DNA from: Fibrobacter sp.
GTDB lineage: Bacteria; Fibrobacterota; Fibrobacteria; Fibrobacterales; Fibrobacteraceae
Assembly: GCA_024398875.1 (NCBI GenBank)
Contig: JAKSIJ010000007.1
Location: 62,001-126,000, forward strand
DNA length: 64,000 nucleotides
Direction of reading: 5' to 3'
Shown here: positions 43,976-53,417 of the stretch, piece by piece
Position numbering within the stretch: the stretch's first letter is position 1
Layout of the letters: every line of letters begins with the position of its first letter
Position numbers and translations under genes: made by a program
The notes under the pieces: generated by a model
The model's input: the letters and a program-made list of their open reading frames with translations, nothing else
The model's database searches: none
What the model was told of the DNA's origin: nothing

Positions 43976-44947
43976 ATGCAGAACTATCGTCGTATCTATG
44001 TTTTGGGCTCGGGCTTCAGCAAGTCTTTTTTGCCCAGCCTTCCGACTCTTCGAGATTTGAACTCCTATATTCCGGGAAAAATTCCTCCGCAGTTCCCCCA
44101 TTTGCAGGAATACTGTCGGCATTTTCTCGCCATTTGCAATGGTCAGGACGAGTACCTGAATATTGAGACTCTAGCGACGGCGATTCTTTCCACCCAGATT
44201 TTCCCAGGAGAGAAGGAACGGCTCTATCACGAAAATTTGCGATTTGAGTTGCTCCGGTTTATTGCTTCTGTGATTCGCAGGGAAGATCCACTGGAACCAT
44301 CTGCAGCAGAAGTACTTGGCCGCTTCATCAAGGCTTGCGCTAACGATTGCGGGGACGCTCGGCGAGAAACACTTCTTCTCTCCTTCAATTATGATACCTT
44401 GATAGAACGGGCTATTGCCATGAATCCAGAACTTTCTTCCAAGATTTCGGTGGATTACGGCGTCCATATTGAGCCTGCGGACCGCTCCGCTAAAAAAACA
44501 AATTGCGAACAAACTATCGACTTGATAAAACTTCATGGATCTTTGAATTGGTTCCCTTTGAAGGGTGTGAGCGACGAGCTGGATTTGAAGAATGTGTGCC
44601 AAGTGGAAACTACAGACAGGAGTTTCCCCATTTATGAGGAAGATACGCCCATTTTTATTCCTATGGCTCATGCCAAGGAATCCTTTTTGCGGGGGAGTCT
44701 GTTTAACCTGCTTTGGGCCAAGGCGGATTATTACCTGAAAAATGCAGAGGAAATCCATTTTTTGGGTTATGGATTCCCCAAGACGGACATCAACAATCTG
44801 GAATTTTTGCTGAAACATCGCGACCGGATTGCCAATGTGGTCGTTTTTGAGAATGAAGAACATCCGGATTTGAAACGACTTCGCCGGTTGCTGGGCAAAT
44901 GCGTCATTAGCCGCGATGCCAAGGACTATTTGAGCCGGGTTTTCTGA
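43976..44947 (+). CDS. SIR2-like NAD-binding domain protein
   Basis: A 323-residue stand-alone SIR2-like protein. YVLGSGFSKSFL at the N-terminus is the dinucleotide-binding loop. SFNYDTLIERAI (about 140) keeps the Asn and Asp of the sirtuin catalytic region. KLHGSLNW (about 183) gives the His, and FLGYGFPKTDINNL (about 270) the late NAD-contact loop. No zinc ribbon is present, unlike protein deacetylase sirtuins; the family includes NAD hydrolases of anti-phage systems. It lies 27 bp after the helicase and probably shares its transcript. NADase activity is inferred. Confidence 0.75.
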   Translation: MQNYRRIYVLGSGFSKSFLPSLPTLRDLNSYIPGKIPPQFPHLQEYCRHFLAICNGQDEYLNIETLATAILSTQIFPGEKERLYHENLRFELLRFIASVIRREDPLEPSAAEVLGRFIKACANDCGDARRETLLLSFNYDTLIERAIAMNPELSSKISVDYGVHIEPADRSAKKTNCEQTIDLIKLHGSLNWFPLKGVSDELDLKNVCQVETTDRSFPIYEEDTPIFIPMAHAKESFLRGSLFNLLWAKADYYLKNAEEIHFLGYGFPKTDINNLEFLLKHRDRIANVVVFENEEHPDLKRLRRLLGKCVISRDAKDYLSRVF

Positions 44948-44970
44948 TTTTTTTTGATTTTTCAAAATCT

Positions 44971-45000
44971 GAAAAGGGTGAGTGACACTTTCCCTTTGTT
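44971..45000 (+). other. Weak hairpin after the SIR2-like gene
   Basis: aaaggg and cccttt bracket a GTG-agtga-CAC core, with a short T-rich stretch following. It could be a poor terminator. The rest of the 115-bp gap is AT-rich without a recognisable promoter. Confidence 0.25.
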
Positions 45001-45062
45001 TAGGTGTTTTAAGGGCAAAGGCAAAAAAAGGAAAAAACTAAATTTGTACTCAATTTTTGCTA

Positions 45063-47531
45063 ATGGTGGATTTGAAGAGAAGCTTTCGACTTTTTGGGAT
45101 TTTGCTGATGGCCACATCTATTGTGATGGCTAGCGAGTCCCTTATGTACGAAGGTGTGATTCAAGACCCGGAATTTGCAAATGCTGAAAGCCTTCGAGTA
45201 GAAGTTTTGGAAACGGGGGAAGTGGTGCAGGTAATGCCAGGCAAACCCTTTAAAGTGACTTTGCCGACAGACACTTTGTGGAATCTTTGTGTCACAACTT
45301 CGGATACGGTTGGTGCCGATGGCGAAAAATGCTATGAGCTGGAATATCATGGCAAGGATAGCGTTTTTCAGATGCCTATTGGTGGAGATTCTCTAGCGAC
45401 AAAATTAGCGGATGATGAGGAAAAGTTGGCGGCAATGATGGCTGAGTCGGGCAGTAAACCCTCTGCTGATTCGGGTGAATCTAGTCGAGAGCCTGCGGAT
45501 TCTACGCAGGATGAAGATGTGGATGCTCTTTTGGCGGCGGGACCTGTGGCCAATGTGACGGAATTGAAAAAAGTGGTGGTGCAGTTGCGTCGTCGCCCTA
45601 AGCGGCAGGCGGGCCAGTCTGTGGTGAGCACCAAGAGCATCAAGAGAATGCCGGGCCTTGCAGAAGCAGACGTGATTCGCAGCATTCAGGCTTTGCCGGG
45701 AGTTGTTGCCAGTTCTGACTTCAGCACGAAAATCTATGTGCGTGGTGGTGCCGCAGACCAGAACCTCTTTCTGTACGATAATGCGGTGGTGTACTCGCCA
45801 ACTCATTTCTTCGGACTTTTCAGTACTTTTCTTGTGGAAACCATAGACGACGTGCAGTTCTACAAAAGTGGATTTCCGGCGCAGTATGGAAACCGCCTGA
45901 GTTCTGTATTGAAAATGGATGGACGTGCCGGTGGAAGCGATACGACAGAGGAATGGTTTTCCCGTTCCAGCATAAAAATCAGCACTTTTGCGGCGCAACT
46001 CCACACGGAAGGGCATAAAGGCAATGCCCGTTGGGTATTAGCTGGCCGAACGACTTACATTGGATATATTTTGGATTTATGCAATGCCATTGGCCTTTTG
46101 GATTTGGACCTGGATTATGAATTTACAGATTTGCAGGGGACATTCCTCTACGATTTTGATGAGGATACACGCTTAAAATTCAGTTTTTATGTAGGTGGCG
46201 ATGACCTTTCGTTTGACCCCCTGTATGTAAATTGGGGAAATGTTGCGGTTCCCATCAATTTCTACCACCGCTTTGGAAATTGGGATTACAACGCCACCGC
46301 CGCATTCAGCCGTTTCTACCAGCAGATGGAATTGGCTGATTTGATTTCGATAGGAATGGACCTTTATACTTTTGCGGGGAAGCAGTGGGTCAATTATCGC
46401 GGGATAGACAATCATACGCTCACTTTCGGATATGAACTGGAGTATGATTACGATAAATTCTGGGAGTACATTTCGGAGACAAAGGTGGAGGATATTCCAG
46501 AGCCCTTCCATCATGTAGTCTACGTTCAAGATGGCTGGCGTTTTGCTCCCAATTATTTGTTGCAATATGGTCTCCGTTTTAATTATCAGACTTTGGCGGA
46601 ACACTTCGGCGTGGAGCCCCGTGCGTCTCTCACCATCAATCTGGATGAGACGAAGGATTTGGAATTCTATGGCGGGTATTATTTGCAGTATATGAATTCC
46701 ATCATGTTCGGTGATGGGGAATCCCTCAATGAGTTTTATTATCCGGCGGTGACAACGACCAAAGGGAACCACTTGAAACCTGCGTCTTCATGGCTCGCGG
46801 CTGCGGAATATCGCCAGCGCGGGATTTTTGAGGATTATGATGGAAGTGTAGGCGTTTACTACAAGACGCAAAGCGGCCTCAATACCTTCAATATGCAGCA
46901 GGACAGTAGTGAGGAAACAACATCGGACGATTTCGTTTTGGCGGATTACTTCGGAACGGCCGATGGCTACTCCTTTGGCTATGAACTCTCTCTCCGGAAG
47001 GATCGTGGCGCTTGGTTTGGCGGTATCAACTGGAGTCAGGGCATTAGCGTTGTCCGCAGTAATGATGGCACGAATGCCTATTACCCTTCTTGGCACCAAC
47101 CTTATGCCCTAAAGTTGGATTTGGGAATCAACTGGAAGGGTGACGAAGATGCCTTATGGAAGCACGAAGTGCAGGGGCGTTATTTCCGTTCCTCTGTGAT
47201 GGTGAAGTATTCTGCTGGAATGCCCATTACGGATTACGTGGGATATTTTTATGCAGACCAGTTGGGCGCAAAACAGTACGAAGATGATATTGTGGTGGTC
47301 CCGGGGAGTCGTAATGCCAGCCGCCAAACCAATTATTTTAGAGTGGATGTGAAAGCCATCGATATCGGTCGCGAAAACAAGTGGAATTTCAGTTGGACCA
47401 TCATCAATTTGACGAATCACGACAACATGTTTTATGGCTTCTATGACACCCGCAAGAATCCACCGGAATATACCCGAATATCTCAGTTTCCTTTTTTACC
47501 CATTATGCTGAATTATGAATACTATTTCTAA
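45063..47531 (+). CDS. TonB-dependent outer-membrane receptor
   Basis: An 822-residue receptor that would import a ligand using energy from the TonB module downstream. Signal peptide (LFGILLMATSIVMASES). An N-terminal domain of about 100 residues leads into a low-complexity linker. The plug domain follows at about 180-290, with SIKRMPGLAEADVIRSIQAL, KIYVRGGAADQNLFLYD and YKSGFPAQYGNRLSSVLKM. The barrel runs to the aromatic end EYYF. Start at ATG 45063; no clear ribosome site. The gene overlaps the following lipoprotein by 17 bp. The ligand is unknown. Confidence 0.88.
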   Translation: MVDLKRSFRLFGILLMATSIVMASESLMYEGVIQDPEFANAESLRVEVLETGEVVQVMPGKPFKVTLPTDTLWNLCVTTSDTVGADGEKCYELEYHGKDSVFQMPIGGDSLATKLADDEEKLAAMMAESGSKPSADSGESSREPADSTQDEDVDALLAAGPVANVTELKKVVVQLRRRPKRQAGQSVVSTKSIKRMPGLAEADVIRSIQALPGVVASSDFSTKIYVRGGAADQNLFLYDNAVVYSPTHFFGLFSTFLVETIDDVQFYKSGFPAQYGNRLSSVLKMDGRAGGSDTTEEWFSRSSIKISTFAAQLHTEGHKGNARWVLAGRTTYIGYILDLCNAIGLLDLDLDYEFTDLQGTFLYDFDEDTRLKFSFYVGGDDLSFDPLYVNWGNVAVPINFYHRFGNWDYNATAAFSRFYQQMELADLISIGMDLYTFAGKQWVNYRGIDNHTLTFGYELEYDYDKFWEYISETKVEDIPEPFHHVVYVQDGWRFAPNYLLQYGLRFNYQTLAEHFGVEPRASLTINLDETKDLEFYGGYYLQYMNSIMFGDGESLNEFYYPAVTTTKGNHLKPASSWLAAAEYRQRGIFEDYDGSVGVYYKTQSGLNTFNMQQDSSEETTSDDFVLADYFGTADGYSFGYELSLRKDRGAWFGGINWSQGISVVRSNDGTNAYYPSWHQPYALKLDLGINWKGDEDALWKHEVQGRYFRSSVMVKYSAGMPITDYVGYFYADQLGAKQYEDDIVVVPGSRNASRQTNYFRVDVKAIDIGRENKWNFSWTIINLTNHDNMFYGFYDTRKNPPEYTRISQFPFLPIMLNYEYYF

Positions 47532-49113
47532 AAAAGTAATGGGTTGGTTTGTGGTGGCCTTGTGTACGCTCGCTTTTTCGGGCTGTGATTTTCATGGACC
47601 ATGGGAATTCTATCCTGAAGAAACGGAAATCTATGGTGGTATCTACACTTATGGCTACATTATTGAAGGTAGTTCGCCTCGTGTTTGCTTTGAAAAAATC
47701 TATCAGTTGGAGGAAGCAGCGGCAGAGAACTTTGCCTTCTATGATAGCGCTTATGTAACGGTGGAAGGAAAGTTCAATGATGGCGCTTCTACGCTTCGTT
47801 TATTGCCAGGCAGCACAGACCCCAACTGCTTCGGAGTTCTCCGTGTTGCGTCTATTGCGGGAATGCAATCCATGCCAGATACAAGACAAGGCGTCGCTGG
47901 GGAAACCTACACCATGCATGCCTATTTCAAGTGGGATAGCGCAGGAACAACGGTGGAATCCAGATTCAAGGCAAAGGCGACGATTCCCGTGAATTTTGGA
48001 ACCAAGGGAATCAGCATCCCGTTGCAAAATGGCAAATATAAATGGCGGGATTACAAGGCAAAACCAATAGGTGAAGGCTCTGAAGTTGTAGATGTGGATT
48101 TTTTGGAATATCCCATGGATATGAGTGTTTTCAAGATTGCTCTGGATTACAATGAATCCGTAGGTGGTGTCATTGCGGTGATGCTATACGATAATGAGAA
48201 AGGCGGCGAAAGTATGAATACTACCGTCAACCACATGTTGGGCGGAATGTTGAGTTCGGATTCTACAGGATATACGGGCATATCCATGCATGATCCCTTG
48301 GAACACATGGTTTATGAGGGTTATGAAACTAACGAAGTCATTGCCGGAATCCGCAATCTGGATTCAGTGATGATGACGAATATGTCTTTCCCCATTGGTG
48401 ATGTGCGGTTGAGAATTTATGCTACCGATAAGGCCTATGCCGATTATAGGAATAAGGTCATGGCAGCTTTGGAAGATCCGCGGGTGGTGCCGGAATCCAA
48501 CATTGAAGGCGGAATGGGTGTGTTTAGCGGAATGACGGGTGTGGAGGTGCGGCTGAAAGTTCATGCGGATGATTTTGTGACTTTTGAACATATCTCGCAA
48601 AAGGAGTGCATTATCGATGGTACGGGACAGGATCAAAAACCATGGGGCAGTAAGGCTTGTCGCTTGAATCGCGAAAAGTTGTGTATGCCATCTTATTATT
48701 ATGTGATATCGGATGAAGCCTGCTATTCCACCGAAATTGTCGCGGGCTTGAGAGAAGAGGGATATGTATGGTATACATATTTGCCTACGAAATATGATGC
48801 GAAAGCAGCCTCGACGGCATTTGCAGAAGGTTTGATGCTCTATTGCATTGAGAGTGATTTTGAAAATAATGACGAAGCAGATTGCAACTCTTTGTACAAG
48901 CAATGCCAGGAAAGTTTGGAACGGACATCTTGCAAGGAAACGGAATGGGAGTGGTGCGCCGATAGGGATTGGAACTTGGAAGAATATCCGCAGTGTGGAA
49001 CTGCTTTGGTAAGCCGCTATTATTTGGAAGAACAGAAATCCAGCATTTTGAAGAAAGTGGTGGAAAACTGGTGTAAAGCGAATCCGAAAGACAAGCAATG
49101 CAGTAGAGAATAG
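47515..49113 (+). CDS. Lipoprotein partner of the TonB receptor (DUF4249-like layout)
   Basis: A 532-residue lipoprotein (lipobox FSGC, Cys 24). The beta-rich mature part begins with an Ig-like domain (FYDSAYVTVEGKFNDGAST). This layout and its place after a TonB-dependent receptor recall the DUF4249 lipoproteins of Bacteroidota; I cannot confirm family membership by eye. The C-terminal 120 residues carry many cysteines (for example CIESDFENN, EADCNSLYKQCQ, CKETEWEWCADRD), which suggests a disulfide-stabilised domain. The 17-bp overlap with the receptor gene indicates coupled translation. Confidence 0.6.
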   Translation: MNTISKKVMGWFVVALCTLAFSGCDFHGPWEFYPEETEIYGGIYTYGYIIEGSSPRVCFEKIYQLEEAAAENFAFYDSAYVTVEGKFNDGASTLRLLPGSTDPNCFGVLRVASIAGMQSMPDTRQGVAGETYTMHAYFKWDSAGTTVESRFKAKATIPVNFGTKGISIPLQNGKYKWRDYKAKPIGEGSEVVDVDFLEYPMDMSVFKIALDYNESVGGVIAVMLYDNEKGGESMNTTVNHMLGGMLSSDSTGYTGISMHDPLEHMVYEGYETNEVIAGIRNLDSVMMTNMSFPIGDVRLRIYATDKAYADYRNKVMAALEDPRVVPESNIEGGMGVFSGMTGVEVRLKVHADDFVTFEHISQKECIIDGTGQDQKPWGSKACRLNREKLCMPSYYYVISDEACYSTEIVAGLREEGYVWYTYLPTKYDAKAASTAFAEGLMLYCIESDFENNDEADCNSLYKQCQESLERTSCKETEWEWCADRDWNLEEYPQCGTALVSRYYLEEQKSSILKKVVENWCKANPKDKQCSRE

Positions 49114-49129
49114 TATTTTGAAATAGGAA

Positions 49130-50005
49130 ATGAAGATGAGAATAATGCGTGAAAAAATCAATAAAAAGTATGGCCTGATTTGTGTCTTTGTAGTGGCGAT
49201 GCTTTTTTCATCGCTGGCTTTTGCCGATGTGGATTCCGACATTCGGGATTTGCAGCTGGAGAAGGAGAAACTGACTAGTGAAATCCAGAAGCTGACGAAG
49301 CAGATTGCGGAAACGGATTCCATGATTCAGGCGGATAGCGCCAGGTACAAAATGCTGGAGGAGCGTTATCAGAAAGATGTGGAGAATCGTCGCGCCGAGG
49401 TGGATTCCCTGAATGCGAAAATTCGGGATGTGGCGAAAGATTTGCAGGCGGAGCGTAGCAAACAGGCTCGCGCCAAAAACCGTACGGATAATGTGAAGGC
49501 AAAACGGAAGGCGGTGCGAGAAGTACTGCTATCTCTGAGCAAGCAGCTGGAATCTCAGATTGAACAGACGCTTCCGTGGGAAAAGGAATCCCGCCTGGAC
49601 CGCGCGAAATCTCTGTCGCGAGATATTGAAAGCGGAAACGCTAGCGAAGAGGAAAGTTTTTCCCGCTTGAAATCCTTGATTGGCGAAGAAACGCGCTTTG
49701 GCGATGAAGTGGCCATCATCAACGCACCCCTCACGCGGAAAAATGGCGAGATGATTAACGCAAATATCCTGCGTATTGGAAATCAATGGATGGTTTATTC
49801 CGACGAGAACAGCACTGTTTTTGGCGTGCTGGAGCGGAAAGTTTCTGGAGAAAATGGTGAAGTGAGTTTTGAATGGAATGAGGAATTGAGTCTTGCGGAA
49901 CGTGAGGCTGTGCGGACGGCGATTGATGTAAAGCAGGCGAAGAAGCCACCACAAATTGTGACATTGCCAGTAAACCTTTCCATTGTTCGCGGGGAGGGTA
50001 AATGA
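49130..50005 (+). CDS. DUF3450-type periplasmic coiled-coil protein
   Basis: A 291-residue exported protein (signal LICVFVVAMLFSSLAFA). Residues about 30-130 form a long coiled coil (DLQLEKEKLTSEIQKLTKQI and onward), and a smaller alpha/beta end follows (RIGNQWMVYSDENSTVFGVL). This is the DUF3450 arrangement, a family found beside TonB2-type exb genes. It overlaps the next gene by 4 bp. A periplasmic role coupling TtpC-like ExbB to the envelope is inferred from known TonB2 clusters. Confidence 0.75.
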   Translation: MKMRIMREKINKKYGLICVFVVAMLFSSLAFADVDSDIRDLQLEKEKLTSEIQKLTKQIAETDSMIQADSARYKMLEERYQKDVENRRAEVDSLNAKIRDVAKDLQAERSKQARAKNRTDNVKAKRKAVREVLLSLSKQLESQIEQTLPWEKESRLDRAKSLSRDIESGNASEEESFSRLKSLIGEETRFGDEVAIINAPLTRKNGEMINANILRIGNQWMVYSDENSTVFGVLERKVSGENGEVSFEWNEELSLAEREAVRTAIDVKQAKKPPQIVTLPVNLSIVRGEGK

Positions 50006-51579
50006 TGAATAATTCACAATTCAAAATTCAGAATTCACAATGGGAAAATTGTGGTCATATTTCCGTGCGGATTTTCGTTATTGTTCTGTTGTTTACTTTT
50101 TTGTCTACGACTGCAGTTTTTGCAAAATCCAGCAAGGACGATGAGGCCCGCGTTCGGGATTCCCTGAAAACGCTGGAACTTAAAAATCTGCAGAAAGAAG
50201 TAGATGCTTTGGCCCGCATTCGCTTGTCCAAGGCGGATTCTCTGGAGAAGAAGGAAGCGGAACACTGGCGTCGTCGTTATGCGGAAGCACAGTTGGGCGA
50301 GGAACATCAGAATACAACTCGTGAATTGGATGGTCGCTATTCCAAACTTTCTACAGATTTGGGTCGTGTTACTGAAGAATTGATGGCTAGCAAAAATGTC
50401 ACCACGGAAGCAGAAGATAAGGCGAAGGAAGATGAAATCGCCTACGATGCCTTCCATACGCAGGTAAAACTCTCTGTAGATAAATTGATGGGCGAAGTGG
50501 CTGGCGATTATCCCGTGGGCATGGTAGAGCGGATGGCGAATTTGCAGAAGGCTCAGGCGGAATCCGACAAGAAAAATCCCAATACCTTGATGGTACTTCA
50601 ACTTTATGTGAATGACCTTCTAGCACGTCATGAGAAAACTTATTCCGAAAGTTTGACGGAAGAAAATTCTCAAATTGGAAATCGACCCGATGTTCCTGTA
50701 ACGCGGCTTCGCTTGGGGACGGTTTTCCTCGGAGAAGTGGAGCGAAATGGAACTGGCGTTCAGGCTCTGATTCGTTCTGGAAATTTGCAGGGCAAGATTT
50801 TTGAGTGGAACGGAAATCTCCCTGCGGAAATGAATGCTTCCATCCGTACGGCAATCCAGACGGCTGGGGCGGAACAGAAGGCTTATATCCCTATGGATGT
50901 GCTTCAAAATAAGGCTATCAAAAATGCCATTACGGACACTAGGGAAATGACCCTCAAGGAAGCTTTCCTGGATTGGTTCAAGAAGGGCGGTATTGTGATG
51001 TATCCCTTGGCATTGGCGGCATTTTTTGCACTGTTCCTGTTCTTTGAGCGATTGATTGTCATAACCCGTCGCGGGCATTTGAGTCGCCGTTTTGCGAAAA
51101 AGATGGACCGTCTTGTTAGTGAAGAAAAGTATGAGGAAGCGGCAGACCTTTGCCTCCGTCATGAATCCAGCCTTTCTCTGGTGCTTTTCAGTGTTCTCAA
51201 TAAGGCTCGCGAAACGCGGGAGGCCGCAGAAAAATCCCTTCAGGAATCCCTTCTTCGGGAACAGCCAAAATTGGAGCGCCGCATGGGGCTTATGGCTGCA
51301 ATTGGAACGATTGCACCGCTTCTCGGCCTTCTTGGAACGGTGACAGGTATCATCACACTTTTCACGGTGATTACGGAAGTGGGAACAAATGATGCTCGCG
51401 TTTTGGCAGGCGGTATTTCGGAAGCCTTGATTACCACAGAGGCAGGGCTTATCATCGCCATTCCCATTATGATTCTTCACGGACTTCTCAGTGAAAAAAT
51501 TGAGCGAGTGATTAGTGAACTTTATGTGCAAAGTACGGCATTATTGAATCGAATTTTCCACGAAGACGAAAAAGCTTGA
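50002..51579 (+). CDS. TtpC-like ExbB-family protein with periplasmic coiled coil
   Basis: A 525-residue protein combining an N-terminal periplasmic part with a C-terminal MotA/TolQ/ExbB proton-channel domain. A hydrophobic signal (FVIVLLFTFLSTTAVFA) starts near residue 25. The coiled region covers about 45-210. The channel domain (about 320-520) has GGIVMYPLALAAFFALFLFF, then the core IGTIAPLLGLLGTVTGIITL and TTEAGLIIAIPIMILHG. This layout matches TtpC of Vibrio TonB2 systems. The first 14 residues (MMNNSQFKIQNSQW) are encoded by a heptamer tandem repeat, so the true start may be later. Confidence 0.85.
   Translation: MMNNSQFKIQNSQWENCGHISVRIFVIVLLFTFLSTTAVFAKSSKDDEARVRDSLKTLELKNLQKEVDALARIRLSKADSLEKKEAEHWRRRYAEAQLGEEHQNTTRELDGRYSKLSTDLGRVTEELMASKNVTTEAEDKAKEDEIAYDAFHTQVKLSVDKLMGEVAGDYPVGMVERMANLQKAQAESDKKNPNTLMVLQLYVNDLLARHEKTYSESLTEENSQIGNRPDVPVTRLRLGTVFLGEVERNGTGVQALIRSGNLQGKIFEWNGNLPAEMNASIRTAIQTAGAEQKAYIPMDVLQNKAIKNAITDTREMTLKEAFLDWFKKGGIVMYPLALAAFFALFLFFERLIVITRRGHLSRRFAKKMDRLVSEEKYEEAADLCLRHESSLSLVLFSVLNKARETREAAEKSLQESLLREQPKLERRMGLMAAIGTIAPLLGLLGTVTGIITLFTVITEVGTNDARVLAGGISEALITTEAGLIIAIPIMILHGLLSEKIERVISELYVQSTALLNRIFHEDEKA
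50011..50042 (+). repeat. Degenerate heptamer tandem repeat inside a coding start
   Basis: Units aattcac, aattcaa, aattcag, aattcac and a broken fifth. They encode the NSQFKIQNSQ stretch at the N-terminus of the ExbB-family protein. Same family as 53422-53456. Confidence 0.8.
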
Positions 51580-51599
51580 GAACGTGACTGCCCCGACCT

Positions 51600-52298
51600 A
51601 TGAGTAATAGTTTCTACATCTTCATCGAATCCGTTTGGCACAACTATGAGGCAGGCGGTGTGGTAATGCTCCCCATTTTAATTGCGGGAGTGATTGGATT
51701 CTATTATCTGTATTGCTGTTATGGCCGCATCGGTCGCGATGCCTTCCGCAAAGATGTGGGTGAAATTGTGGATCAATTGCGAAAAGATTTGCAGAGTACT
51801 ACTTCTTTAGGCGCTCAAAAAAGTCCGGTGACAATGGCTTTACGGCATCTTCGCAAGCGGGGCGGAATTCTTTCTCGCGAAATGCGTTATGCGTTGGATG
51901 TGGCCTGCAAAAATCCCGCGGAATATCAGGATTACATGCAGGTGCGGATGATAAAGACTTGCCGCTATATGGAGAAGGGACTTCACATTGTTTCGGTTAT
52001 GTCTGCTGCGGCCCCGCTTCTCGGTTTGCTGGGAACCGTGACGGGAATGGTCTCTACATTTGAGGTGATTACTTTGTATGGAAATCAGAACCCAGTGCTG
52101 ATGGCGGATGGCATTTCGGAAGCGCTGATTTCTACCCAGAGCGGGCTTTTGATTGCGTTCCCTTTGACCCTTTTGAAGGGTAGCCTCTATGAACGCATTG
52201 AACTTTTAAAGAATCAGATGACGCTTGGCGCCACGGTGATTGAAAATTTTATCTCGGCAAAATCAACGCAGGTTTCTGCCGAATTGGAAAAGGCTTGA
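51600..52298 (+). CDS. exbB: ExbB / MotA / TolQ proton channel protein
   Basis: A 232-residue inner-membrane channel component of the TonB energy complex. Three membrane segments: VVMLPILIAGVIGFYYLYCC, AAPLLGLLGTVTGMVSTFEV and STQSGLLIAFPLTLLKG. Both the GLLGTVTGM turn and the later Thr/Ser-rich helix are family hallmarks. It works with the ExbD encoded 2 bases downstream. It follows the TtpC-like gene by 20 bp. Confidence 0.93.
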   Translation: MSNSFYIFIESVWHNYEAGGVVMLPILIAGVIGFYYLYCCYGRIGRDAFRKDVGEIVDQLRKDLQSTTSLGAQKSPVTMALRHLRKRGGILSREMRYALDVACKNPAEYQDYMQVRMIKTCRYMEKGLHIVSVMSAAAPLLGLLGTVTGMVSTFEVITLYGNQNPVLMADGISEALISTQSGLLIAFPLTLLKGSLYERIELLKNQMTLGATVIENFISAKSTQVSAELEKA

Positions 52299-52300
52299 TT

Positions 52301-52705
52301 ATGGAATTCAAACTCCCATCACGACGGCAGAAGGATATGGGCATTGATATGGGCCCATTGATGGATATCGTGTTTATTCTGCTCATCTTTTTTGTGGTGA
52401 CTTCCAGCTTTACGCGGGAAACAGGTGTAGACGTAACGAAGCCACAGGCGCAAACCGCAAGCCAACTGGAGAAGGAAAATATTCTCGTGGCGATTACGCG
52501 GGAGGGAACGATTCATATCAATGAAAGACAAGTGGATTTGGCAAGTTTGCAGGACATTTTGAAGCAATCTCTCGCGAAGGCGCCGGATAGGGAAGCTGTA
52601 GTGATTGCAGACAAGGAGGCGGAAACGGGAGTGTTGGTGCAGGTGATTGATGCCTGCAATTTGGCGGGCGTGAAGAAGGTATCCATCGCAGCGCAGGCGG
52701 AGTAA
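52301..52705 (+). CDS. exbD: ExbD / TolR family protein
   Basis: A 134-residue protein with one N-terminal membrane helix and a periplasmic domain. The helix holds the proton-path Asp in DMGPLMDIVFILLIFFVVTS (about 20). The periplasmic end has VVIADKEAETGVLVQVIDAC. ATG 52301 is used; a TTG 6 bases earlier is in frame. Confidence 0.93.
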   Translation: MEFKLPSRRQKDMGIDMGPLMDIVFILLIFFVVTSSFTRETGVDVTKPQAQTASQLEKENILVAITREGTIHINERQVDLASLQDILKQSLAKAPDREAVVIADKEAETGVLVQVIDACNLAGVKKVSIAAQAE

Positions 52706-52709
52706 AGCT

Positions 52710-52744
52710 AATTATGAATTACGAATTATGAGTTACGAAATTTG
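52710..52744 (+). repeat. Degenerate heptamer tandem repeat
   Basis: Units aattatg, aattacg, aattatg, agttacg, aaatttg between exbD and tonB. It is the same family read on the opposite strand (CATAATT type). Confidence 0.75.
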
Positions 52745-52778
52745 ATTTGATTATTGAAAAATCTGGAAGGTTTAGATA

Positions 52779-53417
52779 TTGATAAAGAAGTTGGTTAAAC
52801 GTTTTTCTGTCTTGATCGTTGCGGTGCTCACCAGCCTTCTTCTGGTGTTTTCCGTCACAGTGGCAAACCTCTTTATTTCTGGCAAGATGTTTCACGAAAA
52901 GAAGTTTGTGAAAACTGAGGTGTCGGTCAAGAAAATCGATCAGGTGGAAAAGAAGGTGGAACAGAAAAAGCCTGCCCGCAAACCCAATCATTCCAAAACG
53001 ACAAACCGCTCTCCAAAGGCGGGGCCACGGATGGCGATGAATTTGGCGGTAGCGGGCATGGGCGATGGGGCTGCTATCAATGAGGATCTGGTGGCCGATT
53101 TCCGCGGTGGAGCGCTCACTGCAGAAAATGGCGATGTGGATAAAAAGCCCAACAGTCGTGCCATGCCCAGTTTTCAGGTTCCGCCGCAGATTCGGGATAG
53201 AGAAATCGATGCCACCTTGCGATTGAGTTTTTGTGTGGATGTTAGCGGTAGGCCTTATGATATTAAGGTGGTGGAAGAAACACCTGCGGGTTCTGGTCTT
53301 GCGGAGGCTGGGAAAGAGGCGCTTGGCCGTATGACTTTTGAACCTGCGGAGAAGGCGGGCAAGGCCGTTCCCTTCTGTGGAATGGAGCAACCTTTTGAGG
53401 TGAAGTTCCATGACTAG
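52779..53417 (+). CDS. tonB: TonB-family energy transducer
   Basis: A 212-residue TonB-like protein. A single N-terminal membrane anchor (FSVLIVAVLTSLLLVFSVTV) is followed by a Lys/Pro-rich periplasmic spacer (about 45-80). A TonB C-terminal domain closes it (LRLSFCVDVSGRPYDIKVVE, then GKEALGRMTFEPAEKAGKAV). The start is TTG 52779, with GGAAGG 8 bases upstream; no ATG is available at the right place. It overlaps the TPR gene by 8 bp. Confidence 0.88.
   Translation: MIKKLVKRFSVLIVAVLTSLLLVFSVTVANLFISGKMFHEKKFVKTEVSVKKIDQVEKKVEQKKPARKPNHSKTTNRSPKAGPRMAMNLAVAGMGDGAAINEDLVADFRGGALTAENGDVDKKPNSRAMPSFQVPPQIRDREIDATLRLSFCVDVSGRPYDIKVVEETPAGSGLAEAGKEALGRMTFEPAEKAGKAVPFCGMEQPFEVKFHD

Noticed and set aside
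45063-47531. TonB receptor as a SusC homologue
   Set aside because: It has a normal plug and barrel of about 820 residues and its lipoprotein partner is not SusD-like, so a plain TonB-dependent receptor call is safer.
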